From Pontibacillus halophilus JSM 076056 = DSM 19796 (lineage in GTDB: Bacteria > Bacillota > Bacilli > Bacillales > BH030062): 64,000 nt of DNA. The notes below the pieces were generated by a model. It worked only from the letters and a program-made list of their open reading frames with translations. It ran no database searches and was not told where the DNA came from. Shown here one piece after another: positions 36,073 to 44,394 of the stretch (its first letter is position 1; the number at the start of each line of letters is the position of its first letter). The translations under genes and the position numbers were made by a program. The DNA lies in NCBI RefSeq assembly GCF_000425205.1, contig NZ_AULI01000006.1, positions 1-64,000 on the forward strand, in the 5' to 3' direction.

Positions 36073-38430
36073 TTAGTCTTCTTCCCCATCAATGGTCGTC
36101 CCCATGTTCCACACTTTCAAGGACTTCACAAAGGGTGCACCATCTATTCCATAGATTTGGACACCATCGGATTGTTGAAGGGTAGGAAAGACTCGAGTCG
36201 AAATAGATGCCTCTTCATTCGCATAAATCTCTAGAATGGATCGATCCATCAGTACATTTAACGTCAGTTCATTCTGTTCAAGGTCTAAGTGCCCTCCTTG
36301 AACGCCTTTCTCGATTGATGGGTTTAAGCTCGAACGCCCCCGGTCTACCAGAAGCTCACTTGTCTCATTGTTATATAGAATAAATGTTTCTTCTTTCACA
36401 TCCGGAGCCTTAAACACTTTCAACCCAGCATGCTTTGTACCGGATACATCTAACGTCAGTTGAATTTGTAAGGTGTCACCATGTACGGCATCGAGTTTTC
36501 TGTTGGCTTCTTTCATTGGAACGTTCTCGATGTTTAGAAGTTGCTCGCGTTGTGCGTCTTCAACCTCTTGAACCGGACGACGGCCTAATTCATTGTCTTC
36601 AGTTAAATACACTTCCATCGGCATACCAGCACCGTGCGCCCAACCCGATTCATATTTAGCCTTTTCTCCTCGTCTGTCTTGTAGAATGCTTGTTAATAAC
36701 GTTCGGCCTTTCTCGTCCACAAACCCTTGAACACCCGTCATATGCTCTCCGTAATCTAGAGATTTAGGCGCCTCATGGTCAGGCTGGAATGAAGCCGTTT
36801 CTTGATCCCATTCACCAATCCAGTAAAAGGTGTACCGTGATGCATAGGGACTGGCTGAACTAAAATAGGGACTGATGACGAACATCATCTTCTCCTCACC
36901 AGTACGTTCGTTTTGTACTGGGAGTAGAGCTGGCATTTCCCATACATCTCCCGTTTTCGGGTACTTCTCCTCATCGCCAATCATGAGTGGTCCCTCGTAA
37001 GACCAACTTTCCATATCATTTGAAGAGTAGACAAGCGCTGTACCTCCTGCCCCTTCCACTCCAGAACCAACGAGTTGATACCATTTCTCTCCTTCTTTCC
37101 ATACGAATGGATCACGGAACTCCCCATACCGTACCTTTCCTTCTTCCGTCGTCAACCCTTCTTCTTGAACCGTGACAGGTTCTGGCTTCATTGTCCAGTT
37201 GTTGAGTATTGGGTCATCTGGATTGGTTGGACGGGCAAGTCCCGTCATTTGATTTGGTGTCATTTCGTCATGGCCTGCCGTATAGTACAGGACAGGTACT
37301 CCATGTTCATCTTTCGTAGCACTACCAGACCATACTCCGTCTCTTGCTGCGGTATCTTCACTTGGACTTAGAGCAATGCTCGCATCTTCCCAATTTAGCA
37401 TATTGTCACTAACCGCATGACCCCAGTGAATTTGATGCCAGAATGGCCCAAATGGATTGAATTGATAGAACAAATGATACTTTCCATTCGCATAGATGGG
37501 AGCATGTGGTTCATTCATCCAAGCTCGTGGGGCTGTGAAGTGATAATTCGGTCTGTATGGATCGCCACTGTAGACATGGCGATTAAAGCTAAGGTTTGGT
37601 GAAGCAAGATCCCCCTCTTTTTCTTCCACCATTTGTTTTACTTCCTCTTCCGCAAGGGCTCGATTCTCCACTTTCACTTCATCGAGAAGGCCGTTAAAAT
37701 GGTGAGCTTGAAATACATCCGAAACCGCTACCGCTTGATTGTGTTTCCCAATGCGAAGAGGGTCATCAGAAGATGGAGTGTACGTTCCTCCCTCTGGAAC
37801 GGTTCGTTCTTGAACCAGTTCCCCATTTCGGTAGAGTTCAATTTGTTGCTGTTCCTTGTTAAATACAGCAGTAAGGTGTGTCCATTCACCCTTGTTCACA
37901 GTTTGATGTTTAGGAGCCCAAAGTTCAATCCATTGTCCGCTTATCCCTACTTGAAACGTAGGATAACCGTGCCGCCCTACGCCTAACACATACCCTTCTT
38001 TCTCTTTCTCATTGTGTTGGTTAATAATGGCCGATGTATACCCTTCGTCTCCCCATTCATAGGCTCTAGGTGCAACCCACGCACTTACTGTAAAGGAGTC
38101 AGTAGGCTGCTTAGTCTCTTCATAAGGGATTTCCAAATAAGTTGAATACCCATCGAACAAGATTGAATCTCCTTGTACCCCCTTTCTTACTTGCGGTGTT
38201 TCCCCTTTCTTTATTAACGCATCATGCCAGACATAGGAATGTTCTTCTTGCTGTAATGCTTGACTCTTTTCGAAATGAAATGCGTATAAAGGTTGATTTT
38301 GTATGACTTTCCTTTCAGAATTTGTATGCTTATCAGAGTGATGATGTGCTGTTCGGTCTAGAAACCATGTGCTAATGCTTAATAGTGCAAAAACACTTAA
38401 CACTCCCGCTCCTACCATCAATTTCTTCAT
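36073..38430 (-). CDS. Secreted or membrane-anchored GH32 fructan-hydrolase-like protein with LamG domain
   Basis: A protein of about 785 residues. A hydrophobic N-terminal segment (LMVGAGVLSVFALLSISTW) serves as signal or anchor. Residues 85-265 form a LamG/concanavalin-like domain, and the GH32 beta-propeller starts near 295, with a C-terminal beta-sandwich. GH32 motifs are FRDPF at 438-442 (transition-state stabiliser) and WEMP at 497-500 (acid/base Glu498). The nucleophile motif, normally WMNDPNG, is WMNEPHA at 304-310, with Glu for Asp. Expected substrates are levan, inulin or sucrose, but the change leaves activity open. ATG at 38428-38430 follows GGAGGG. Confidence 0.82.
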   Translation of the reverse strand: MKKLMVGAGVLSVFALLSISTWFLDRTAHHHSDKHTNSERKVIQNQPLYAFHFEKSQALQQEEHSYVWHDALIKKGETPQVRKGVQGDSILFDGYSTYLEIPYEETKQPTDSFTVSAWVAPRAYEWGDEGYTSAIINQHNEKEKEGYVLGVGRHGYPTFQVGISGQWIELWAPKHQTVNKGEWTHLTAVFNKEQQQIELYRNGELVQERTVPEGGTYTPSSDDPLRIGKHNQAVAVSDVFQAHHFNGLLDEVKVENRALAEEEVKQMVEEKEGDLASPNLSFNRHVYSGDPYRPNYHFTAPRAWMNEPHAPIYANGKYHLFYQFNPFGPFWHQIHWGHAVSDNMLNWEDASIALSPSEDTAARDGVWSGSATKDEHGVPVLYYTAGHDEMTPNQMTGLARPTNPDDPILNNWTMKPEPVTVQEEGLTTEEGKVRYGEFRDPFVWKEGEKWYQLVGSGVEGAGGTALVYSSNDMESWSYEGPLMIGDEEKYPKTGDVWEMPALLPVQNERTGEEKMMFVISPYFSSASPYASRYTFYWIGEWDQETASFQPDHEAPKSLDYGEHMTGVQGFVDEKGRTLLTSILQDRRGEKAKYESGWAHGAGMPMEVYLTEDNELGRRPVQEVEDAQREQLLNIENVPMKEANRKLDAVHGDTLQIQLTLDVSGTKHAGLKVFKAPDVKEETFILYNNETSELLVDRGRSSLNPSIEKGVQGGHLDLEQNELTLNVLMDRSILEIYANEEASISTRVFPTLQQSDGVQIYGIDGAPFVKSLKVWNMGTTIDGEED

Positions 38431-38650
38431 ATAACCCTCCATGGTTCTTATTTGTTGCAGTTTATCAAACCATTTTTCGTCTTGTGTTGAGACTATGTAA
38501 AGGATGAAAAATAGGTCTTTTTCATTAAGGGATACGTATCATTATTGCCATTTTAGGGGGCTCAATCGGTTGAATCCTTTTAATCAACGTAATTCTTATC
38601 ATGTGATATGATAGTAACGCTACATTCACTAAGAAGATTGGAGATTTGAA

Positions 38651-39640
38651 ATGGTCTATCTATTATTTGCAATCGCGGCTACCGTCACCGTTATATTAGC
38701 CGTTTATTTGTCCATTTACGCAGATGTTATTGATAAGAAAACAGCAATATCAGGCGCTATGATTGGGTTATTGTTAGGCGCGTCTACCTCACTTCCAGAG
38801 ATAACAACTAGCGTCACATCCATTGTTATCGACAATCCAGATTTGGCAGTCGGGAACCTGTTAGGCAGTAATTTATTTAATGTATGTATACTTGCCGTAC
38901 TCGACCTCATCTACCGCCGACAACGTATTCTAAATCACTCAAATCAAGAGCACCTTTCTAGTTCTATATTAGGGATCGTGATGTCTCTTGTTGTTATGCT
39001 ATCCCTTCTCTTTAATGGGACCTTCGCAATCTTTGCCATTGGCTTAGATACCTTGTTACTCATTACACTCTATATCATTGGAGTCAAAGTCATGTCGTAC
39101 TACTCCAATGAAGGTGAAAAGGAAGCAGGAGAGCCTTTAGAAGAACGTTACGATGTGCTTTCATTACGTCAAGTTGTGCTTCGCTTCATCACCGTTTCCC
39201 TACTAACGATTGTATTCGGAAGTATTCTAACCATTAGCGGGGATGAGATTGCGGTGTTAACTGGGTTAGGGAGTAGCTTCGTCGGTTCCTTGCTTATCGC
39301 AGCGAGTACCTCTCTACCAGAAGCCGTCGCCTCCATTATGGCAATACGGTTAAAGAACTACCCACTTATGATAGGTGGAATAGTTGGAAGCAACTTATTT
39401 AACCTACTCATACTAAGTGGTACAGACATCTTTTATCGGAAAGATGCACTCCTCCAGGCAGCAAGCGGGGCTCATATCTATTCCATCTTGGGATCAATGT
39501 CTCTTATCGCGATCCTAATCTATTCACTCTTAAGGAAAAGAGCACGGAATGCCTTCACGTATGTCATTCCATCTATTCTTATTATCCTGTGTTACCTTGC
39601 TGCAAGCTATATGATCTATACGAGCTCCACCTCGTTATAA
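38651..39640 (+). CDS. Sodium/calcium exchanger family protein (YrbG type)
   Basis: A 329-residue membrane protein with about ten helices in two inverted halves. Each half holds the CaCA alpha repeat: GASTSLPEITTSVTS with GNLLGSNLFN, and AASTSLPEAVASIMA with GGIVGSNLFNLLI. It is predicted to exchange Na+ or H+ against Ca2+ at the cell membrane. The start has GGAG. Confidence 0.88.
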   Translation: MVYLLFAIAATVTVILAVYLSIYADVIDKKTAISGAMIGLLLGASTSLPEITTSVTSIVIDNPDLAVGNLLGSNLFNVCILAVLDLIYRRQRILNHSNQEHLSSSILGIVMSLVVMLSLLFNGTFAIFAIGLDTLLLITLYIIGVKVMSYYSNEGEKEAGEPLEERYDVLSLRQVVLRFITVSLLTIVFGSILTISGDEIAVLTGLGSSFVGSLLIAASTSLPEAVASIMAIRLKNYPLMIGGIVGSNLFNLLILSGTDIFYRKDALLQAASGAHIYSILGSMSLIAILIYSLLRKRARNAFTYVIPSILIILCYLAASYMIYTSSTSL

Positions 39641-39643
39641 ACG

Positions 39644-39688
39644 AAAAAAAGCCGATTCCACTCTTTACTAAAAGAGTCGGAATCGGCT
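39644..39688. terminator. Terminator after the exchanger gene
   Basis: AGCCGATTCC and GGAATCGGCT continue into ACTCTTT/AAAGAGT with one bulged base, giving a long stem right after the stop codon. Confidence 0.8.
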
Positions 39689-39807
39689 ACTTATTTATTA
39701 CATTCATGTCTAGTTCAGCTCCTATTTAGTTCGTTCCTCAGTCACACTGATTGAAACCTAGTTAACCTATAGGGTGATGGATGTCTTGTTCGTACTTTTT
39801 CGATTTT

Positions 39808-39951
39808 CTACTTCTTACGGACTCTACGTTTTGTATTCCCAGTCAGCTTTGATTTTTTTCTTTGCTTCGTAGACTGTGCGCTTGTGAACTCTTGGCTATT
39901 CTTATAATCTCTGTCGAAAAGTTCGCGCGCCTTTGAATACATGATCGTCAT
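39808..39951 (-). CDS. Small basic protein, 47 residues
   Basis: ATG at 39949-39951 follows a strong AAAGGAGG site. The product starts MTIMYSKARELFDRDYKN and ends in a strongly basic tail (TKQRKKSKLTGNTKRRVRKK). It could bind nucleic acid; no family is recognised. It is the only convincing gene in the 557-base interval 39641-40197, which also holds a possible decayed mini-gene at 40053 and two terminators. Confidence 0.65.
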   Translation of the reverse strand: MTIMYSKARELFDRDYKNSQEFTSAQSTKQRKKSKLTGNTKRRVRKK

Positions 39952-40052
39952 TGTGAAAACCTCCTTTATATAACGTGTACTCTCCCCATTCCCAACTCAA
40001 AAAGCTAGTAAAACTTACGAATGAAATTCTTTTCCTCAAAATAGGAAAAAAG

Positions 40053-40142
40053 ATGAAAACTTCCATTGCTAAGAAAGTTTAAGAAGCATATTACAAAGAT
40101 CGCTTACACTTACATGAACGTGATGATAAGGAAGTTGAGTAG
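40053..40142 (+). pseudogene. Possible decayed mini-gene
   Basis: A plus-strand frame of 30 codons starts with ATG after AGGAAAAAAG and reads MKTSIAKKV, TAA, then EAYYKDRLHLHERDDKEVE and TAG. The part after the stop has a protein-like charged composition. A single point change would restore one frame of 29 residues. The evidence is thin and no family is known. Confidence 0.2.
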
Positions 40143-40160
40143 GACGACTAACCTGTTAAT

Positions 40161-40195
40161 AGAAAAGAAAGGGCTGCATAAAGCGGCCCTTTCTT
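40161..40195 (-). terminator. Terminator of aceB-aceA
   Basis: GAAAGGGC and GCCCTTTC form the stem around an 11-base loop, followed by TTTTC on the minus strand, directly after the aceA stop. Confidence 0.7.
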
Positions 40196-40197
40196 GA

Positions 40198-41487
40198 TTA
40201 GTTTTGTAGTTGTTCTTCTGTAAATTGTTCGGTTTCAGTGGAGCCCTTTAAAGCGGTCGTAGAAGACGTACCTCCTGTCACAACTTGAGACACTTCATCA
40301 AAGTATCCCGTCCCAACTTCTCGTTGATGACGTGTTGCCGTATACCCAGCTTCTTCACTGTCAAATTCTGATTGTTGGAGTCTAGAGTAAGCTGCCATTC
40401 CTTCCCGTTTGTAAGCACGAGCCAATTCGAACATACTATGATTCAAAGCATGGAAACCAGCCAACGTTACAAATTGGAATTTATACCCCATTTTACCGAG
40501 CTCAGCTTGGAAATTGGCAATAGTCTCATCATCAAGCTTACGTTTCCAGTTAAAGGATGGAGAGCAGTTGTAAGCAAGAAGCTTACCAGGATACTGCTCA
40601 TGAATTGCCTCAGCAAAACGCCTTGCTTCATCCATATTTGGTTCAGATGTTTCACACCAAATTAAATCAGCGTACGGGGCGTAGGCAAGCCCTCTAGCAA
40701 TAGCTTGGTCTAAGCCTGCTTTCGTTTTAAAGAACCCTTCTGATGTACGTTCCCCCGTCATAAATGGAGTGTCGTATGGGTCTACATCACTCGTGATCAA
40801 ATTAGCTGCATTCGCATCCGTCCTAGCAATTATGACAGTAGGAACGCCCATCGTATCTGCCGCTAACCGAGCAGAGATTAAATTCTTCACAGCATGTTGA
40901 GTCGGAAGAAGGACCTTTCCACCAAGGTGCCCACATTTCTTCTCAGAAGAAAGTTGGTCTTCAAAGTGAACACCAGCCGCTCCGGCTTCAATCATTTGCT
41001 TCATTAGTTCAAATACATTAAGCTGTCCGCCAAAGCCTGCTTCTGCATCGGCCACAATAGGTGCGAACCAATCGGTACCATCGTTCCCTTCCATGTGATC
41101 GATCTGATCAGCTCTTTGTAGCGTTTGATTAATCCTTTTCACAACGTGAGGAACACTGTTAGCAGGATACAAACTTTGGTCTGGATACATTTGCCCTGAT
41201 AAGTTTGCATCGGCAGCCACTTGCCACCCACTCAAATAGATTGCTTTCAATCCTGCCTTAACTTGCTGCATCGCTTGATTCCCGGTTAATGCACCAAGCG
41301 CATGGATATAGTCTTCTTCGTTAATAAGTTTCCATAGCTTTTCAGCCCCTCGTTTTGCTAGGGTGTGTTCAATATCGATGCTTCCTTTTAATTTATCTAC
41401 GTCAGCTGCAGTATACGGACGAGTAACCCCGTTCCATCTAGGTCCTTCAAAACTTTCTGATATTTGCTCTATACGATTTTGGTTCAT
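40198..41487 (-). CDS. aceA: Isocitrate lyase
   Basis: A 429-residue enzyme splitting isocitrate to glyoxylate and succinate. The catalytic cysteine is in [14 protein letters not shown], and [13 protein letters not shown] and [12 protein letters not shown] are metal- and substrate-binding segments. It starts 16 bases after malate synthase, so the complete glyoxylate shunt is encoded as aceB-aceA. With fadNAE this allows growth on fatty acids or acetate. Confidence 0.96.
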   Translation of the reverse strand: MNQNRIEQISESFEGPRWNGVTRPYTAADVDKLKGSIDIEHTLAKRGAEKLWKLINEEDYIHALGALTGNQAMQQVKAGLKAIYLSGWQVAADANLSGQMYPDQSLYPANSVPHVVKRINQTLQRADQIDHMEGNDGTDWFAPIVADAEAGFGGQLNVFELMKQMIEAGAAGVHFEDQLSSEKKCGHLGGKVLLPTQHAVKNLISARLAADTMGVPTVIIARTDANAANLITSDVDPYDTPFMTGERTSEGFFKTKAGLDQAIARGLAYAPYADLIWCETSEPNMDEARRFAEAIHEQYPGKLLAYNCSPSFNWKRKLDDETIANFQAELGKMGYKFQFVTLAGFHALNHSMFELARAYKREGMAAYSRLQQSEFDSEEAGYTATRHQREVGTGYFDEVSQVVTGGTSSTTALKGSTETEQFTEEQLQN

Positions 41488-41503
41488 TGTTTATTCTCCC
41501 CTT

Positions 41504-43093
41504 CTACACATATTGATAAGCTGGTACTGTTAGAAACTCTTCGAACTCATCTTGCATGACAAGGCTTGAGAAGAGCTCAGCTGCCTCAACAAATTTCCCT
41601 TCTTCGAAACGCTCATCCAAAACTTCACTTCTCATTCGGTCTAATTCTTCTGCAATAAACAGGTGAACAAGCTCCTCATTTATCGAACGGCCGTCCTCTA
41701 GATTCCCTTGTTTGTGTCGAATCCATTGCCATACTTGTGTGCGGGAGATTTCAGCTGTAGCGGCATCTTCCATTAAATTGCGTATCGGTACAGCACCACG
41801 ACCATTTAGCCACGCTGCAATATACTGAATCCCTACGTATAAATTTGTTCGTAGTCCCTCTTCGGTAATCTTACCTTTAGGTACTTGTAGCAAATCTTCA
41901 GCCGTTATATGCAGGTCCTCTCGCTTTCTATGAATTTGATTCGGCTGTTTCATATGTTCGTCGAATACTTCCTTGGCTGTTTGAACCATACCAGGATGCG
42001 CCACCCATGTACCATCGTGACCATCTTGGACTTCTCTTTCTTTGTCCGCTCGTACTTTTTGAAATGCGGCTGCATTTTTTTGTTCGTCGTTTTTGACAGG
42101 AATTTGTGCTGCCATTCCTCCAATAGCTGGTGCATTACGCTTATGGCAAGTTTGAATGGCTAACTGTGAATAGGCGCGCATAAACGGGACTTCCATTGTG
42201 ACCTCCGCCCGATCAGGAAGTAGGATGTGCTCGTGTTCACGCAGCTTCTTAATGTAGCTAAAGATATAATCCCATCGCCCACAGTTTAAACCAGCCGAGT
42301 GATCTTTTAATTCAAATAAGATTTCATCCATTTCAAATGATGCCAGGATGGTCTCAATTAGCACGGTCGCTTTAATCGTTCCGTTAGGAAGGTTTAAATA
42401 ATCCTGCGCAGCTTGAAAGACTTCATTCCACAAGCGCGCCTCGTAATGATTCTCCATTTTAGGAAGGTAGAAGTAAGGTCCAGATCCCCTTGCAATAAGC
42501 TCCTTCGCATTATGGTAGAAATACAATCCGAAGTCTACAAGACTCCCAGACATTGGCTTGCCTTCAACTTCAATATGTTTTTCATCTAGGTGCCACCCTC
42601 TAGGTCGGACAACGAGTACAGCTGTTTCATCATGTAGTTCATACTGTTTTCCCTTGTCATTTGTGAAAGAGATGGTACGTCGCACTGCATCCCGCAAATT
42701 CAGCTGCCCGTGAATGTTGTTGTGCCACGTCGGTGAATTGGCATCCTCAAAGTCTGCCATAAATACATTTGCCCCGGAATTTAATGCGTTGATCACCATC
42801 TTTCGGTCTACCGGACCCGTAATTTCAACCCGACGATCTTTCAAGTCTTCTGGTAAGGGGGCAATCGTCCAGTCACCAGCGCGGATGTGAGACGTTTCTC
42901 GGAGGAATTGTGGCAATCCCCCCTTGTTCAGTTCCTCTTGAATCAACGTACGTTTATGAAGAAGCTGTTGCCTTCTGTCTTCAAATTGCTCATGAAGAAT
43001 GGTTAAGAACTGCAATGCATCTTCGGTTAAGATTTCTTTGAACCCTTCTTCCATCTCACCAGAAATGGAAATTACACTTCGCCCTGTCTGCAT
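41504..43093 (-). CDS. aceB: Malate synthase A
   Basis: A 529-residue enzyme joining glyoxylate and acetyl-CoA to malate. Signatures are VFMADFEDANSPTW, VLIETILASFEMDEILFELK, LNCGRWDYIFSYIK and DGTWVAHPGM. ATG at 43091-43093 follows AAAGGGGA; the upstream in-frame start lacks a site. It lies downstream of a small zinc-ribbon gene and upstream of aceA. Confidence 0.95.
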   Translation of the reverse strand: MQTGRSVISISGEMEEGFKEILTEDALQFLTILHEQFEDRRQQLLHKRTLIQEELNKGGLPQFLRETSHIRAGDWTIAPLPEDLKDRRVEITGPVDRKMVINALNSGANVFMADFEDANSPTWHNNIHGQLNLRDAVRRTISFTNDKGKQYELHDETAVLVVRPRGWHLDEKHIEVEGKPMSGSLVDFGLYFYHNAKELIARGSGPYFYLPKMENHYEARLWNEVFQAAQDYLNLPNGTIKATVLIETILASFEMDEILFELKDHSAGLNCGRWDYIFSYIKKLREHEHILLPDRAEVTMEVPFMRAYSQLAIQTCHKRNAPAIGGMAAQIPVKNDEQKNAAAFQKVRADKEREVQDGHDGTWVAHPGMVQTAKEVFDEHMKQPNQIHRKREDLHITAEDLLQVPKGKITEEGLRTNLYVGIQYIAAWLNGRGAVPIRNLMEDAATAEISRTQVWQWIRHKQGNLEDGRSINEELVHLFIAEELDRMRSEVLDERFEEGKFVEAAELFSSLVMQDEFEEFLTVPAYQYV

Positions 43094-43163
43094 ACCGACT
43101 CCCCTTTTATATAACATATACATTTATTTGAAACTGATATATAACAGTAACACTATAATTAAA

Positions 43164-43262
43164 CTACTCTTCTTTTTTAGAAAGGCAATGATCGCACTCC
43201 ATCATAAATTGATTTCCTTCTGTCTTTGTTCCACACTCTGGGCAAGAATGATGTAGGTTCAT
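43164..43262 (-). CDS. Tiny zinc-ribbon protein, 32 residues
   Basis: ATG at 43260-43262 follows AAAAGGGGGTG. The product carries two Cys pairs, CPEC at residues 7-10 and CDHC at 23-26, separated by 12 residues, and so should fold around one zinc. It is similar in style to YhfH-type small Bacillus proteins. It ends 70 bases before aceB and probably shares its transcript. Confidence 0.65.
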   Translation of the reverse strand: MNLHHSCPECGTKTEGNQFMMECDHCLSKKEE

Positions 43263-43320
43263 CGTACAGCACCCCCTTTTATAGTACAGTTAATTTTAAT
43301 TGGTTTCTGTTATAATACAA

Positions 43321-43349
43321 AGTGTATTGTGTCTTCCCCATTTTTGCAA
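43321..43349 (-). promoter_or_regulatory. Likely promoter of zinc-ribbon-aceB-aceA with overlapping palindrome
   Basis: TTGCAA (43344-43349) and TACACT (43321-43326) are 17 bases apart on the minus strand. A perfect palindrome, AATACAAAGTGTATT (43314-43328), covers the -10 box and could bind a repressor of the glyoxylate shunt. The rest of the 335-base gap 43263-43597 is AT-rich and shows only the SDR terminator. Confidence 0.45.
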
Positions 43350-43521
43350 CTAAAAACAACCAAAAAATCCCTTGAAACTTATCGACAAAATCCTCTTACT
43401 TTGACAAATTCTTCACCCTCAACTTGACTAACTCTCTTCAAATGCACTGTCTTATCTTAATCTCTCTAAAGTAAATTTCTTTGACGCTTCCACCCAAAGA
43501 AAAAGAGAGCATAAATTTAAT

Positions 43522-43552
43522 AAAAAAAGAGCGAACCCAATTTGGTTCACTC
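43522..43552 (-). terminator. Terminator of the acyl-CoA ligase-SDR pair
   Basis: GAGTGAACC and GGTTCGCTC with a six-base loop form a stem followed by seven T on the minus strand, about 45 bases after the SDR stop. Confidence 0.85.
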
Positions 43553-43597
43553 TCCTTCGTTCTTGTAAAAGAAAGGATAAGAGGATCTTCTTATCCT

Positions 43598-44368
43598 TTA
43601 GGTAAGCAACCACCCACCATCAACAAGAAGGTCACTTCCTGTCATGTATGACGCTTCTTTAGAAGCGGCAAACGCGATAACATTAGCAATTTCATCAGCG
43701 TCTCCAACACGTTGTAAAGCTGTCTTTCTTCGAATTGTTTCTTTAAATCGTTCATTCTCAAGTCCTTCTTCCGTTAGTGGCGTACGAGTAAACCCTGGTG
43801 AGACTGAATTAACTCGAACCCCCTTAGGGGAAAGCTCAGCTGCCAAGGCTTTTGTAAAATGGATTACGCTAGCCTTCGCTGCACTATAATGCGGTATCTC
43901 TGCCCCGGCTTTATGACCTGAAAGTGACGCAACATTCACAATGGCACGATTGTTACCGTCACGTTCTGCTTCCTTAACCATGCGGGGAGACAGGCATTTA
44001 GATACAAGAAAAACACTGGTGAGATTGACATCTTGTACACGCTGCCACTCATCCAACGACAAATCCATAATGGTAGATTGACTAGAGCCGCCTGCGTTAT
44101 TCACAACAACATGGAGTAAGGGTGTTCGCTCTTCAAGCTCTTCCTTTACATGTTGAACCTCCTCCTCCTGTGTTACATCCGCAACGATATAGTCAGCTGA
44201 ATTAGGACGAATCTCATTTAACAGATTACAAGTACCTTTCAGCTTTTCCTCCGTTCGGCCTATTAGGAAGACAGAGCCTCCATCTAAGACGATACGCCTT
44301 GCCGTTTGTTCTCCAATCCCACTTCCACCGCCTGTTATAACTGCTATTTGATCCTGAAATCGTCCCAT
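43598..44368 (-). CDS. Short-chain dehydrogenase/reductase
   Basis: A 256-residue classical SDR. The cofactor motif is TGGGSGIG near residue 12, NNAGG follows at about 90, the catalytic serine is in VNVASLSG and the YxxxK pair in HYSAAKAS. VRVNSVSPGFTRT and the C-terminal GSDLLVDGGW are typical. It lies 26 bases after an acyl-CoA ligase gene, so an acyl-CoA or fatty-acid-related substrate is plausible. FabG-like in sequence, but not in a fatty-acid synthesis operon. Confidence 0.85.
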   Translation of the reverse strand: MGRFQDQIAVITGGGSGIGEQTARRIVLDGGSVFLIGRTEEKLKGTCNLLNEIRPNSADYIVADVTQEEEVQHVKEELEERTPLLHVVVNNAGGSSQSTIMDLSLDEWQRVQDVNLTSVFLVSKCLSPRMVKEAERDGNNRAIVNVASLSGHKAGAEIPHYSAAKASVIHFTKALAAELSPKGVRVNSVSPGFTRTPLTEEGLENERFKETIRRKTALQRVGDADEIANVIAFAASKEASYMTGSDLLVDGGWLLT

Positions 44369-44394
44369 ACAACCCCTCCGTAACCGCTTACATT

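Noticed and set aside
37633-37986. A 117-codon plus-strand frame
   Set aside because: It is antisense to the LamG region of the GH32 gene and has no start signal.
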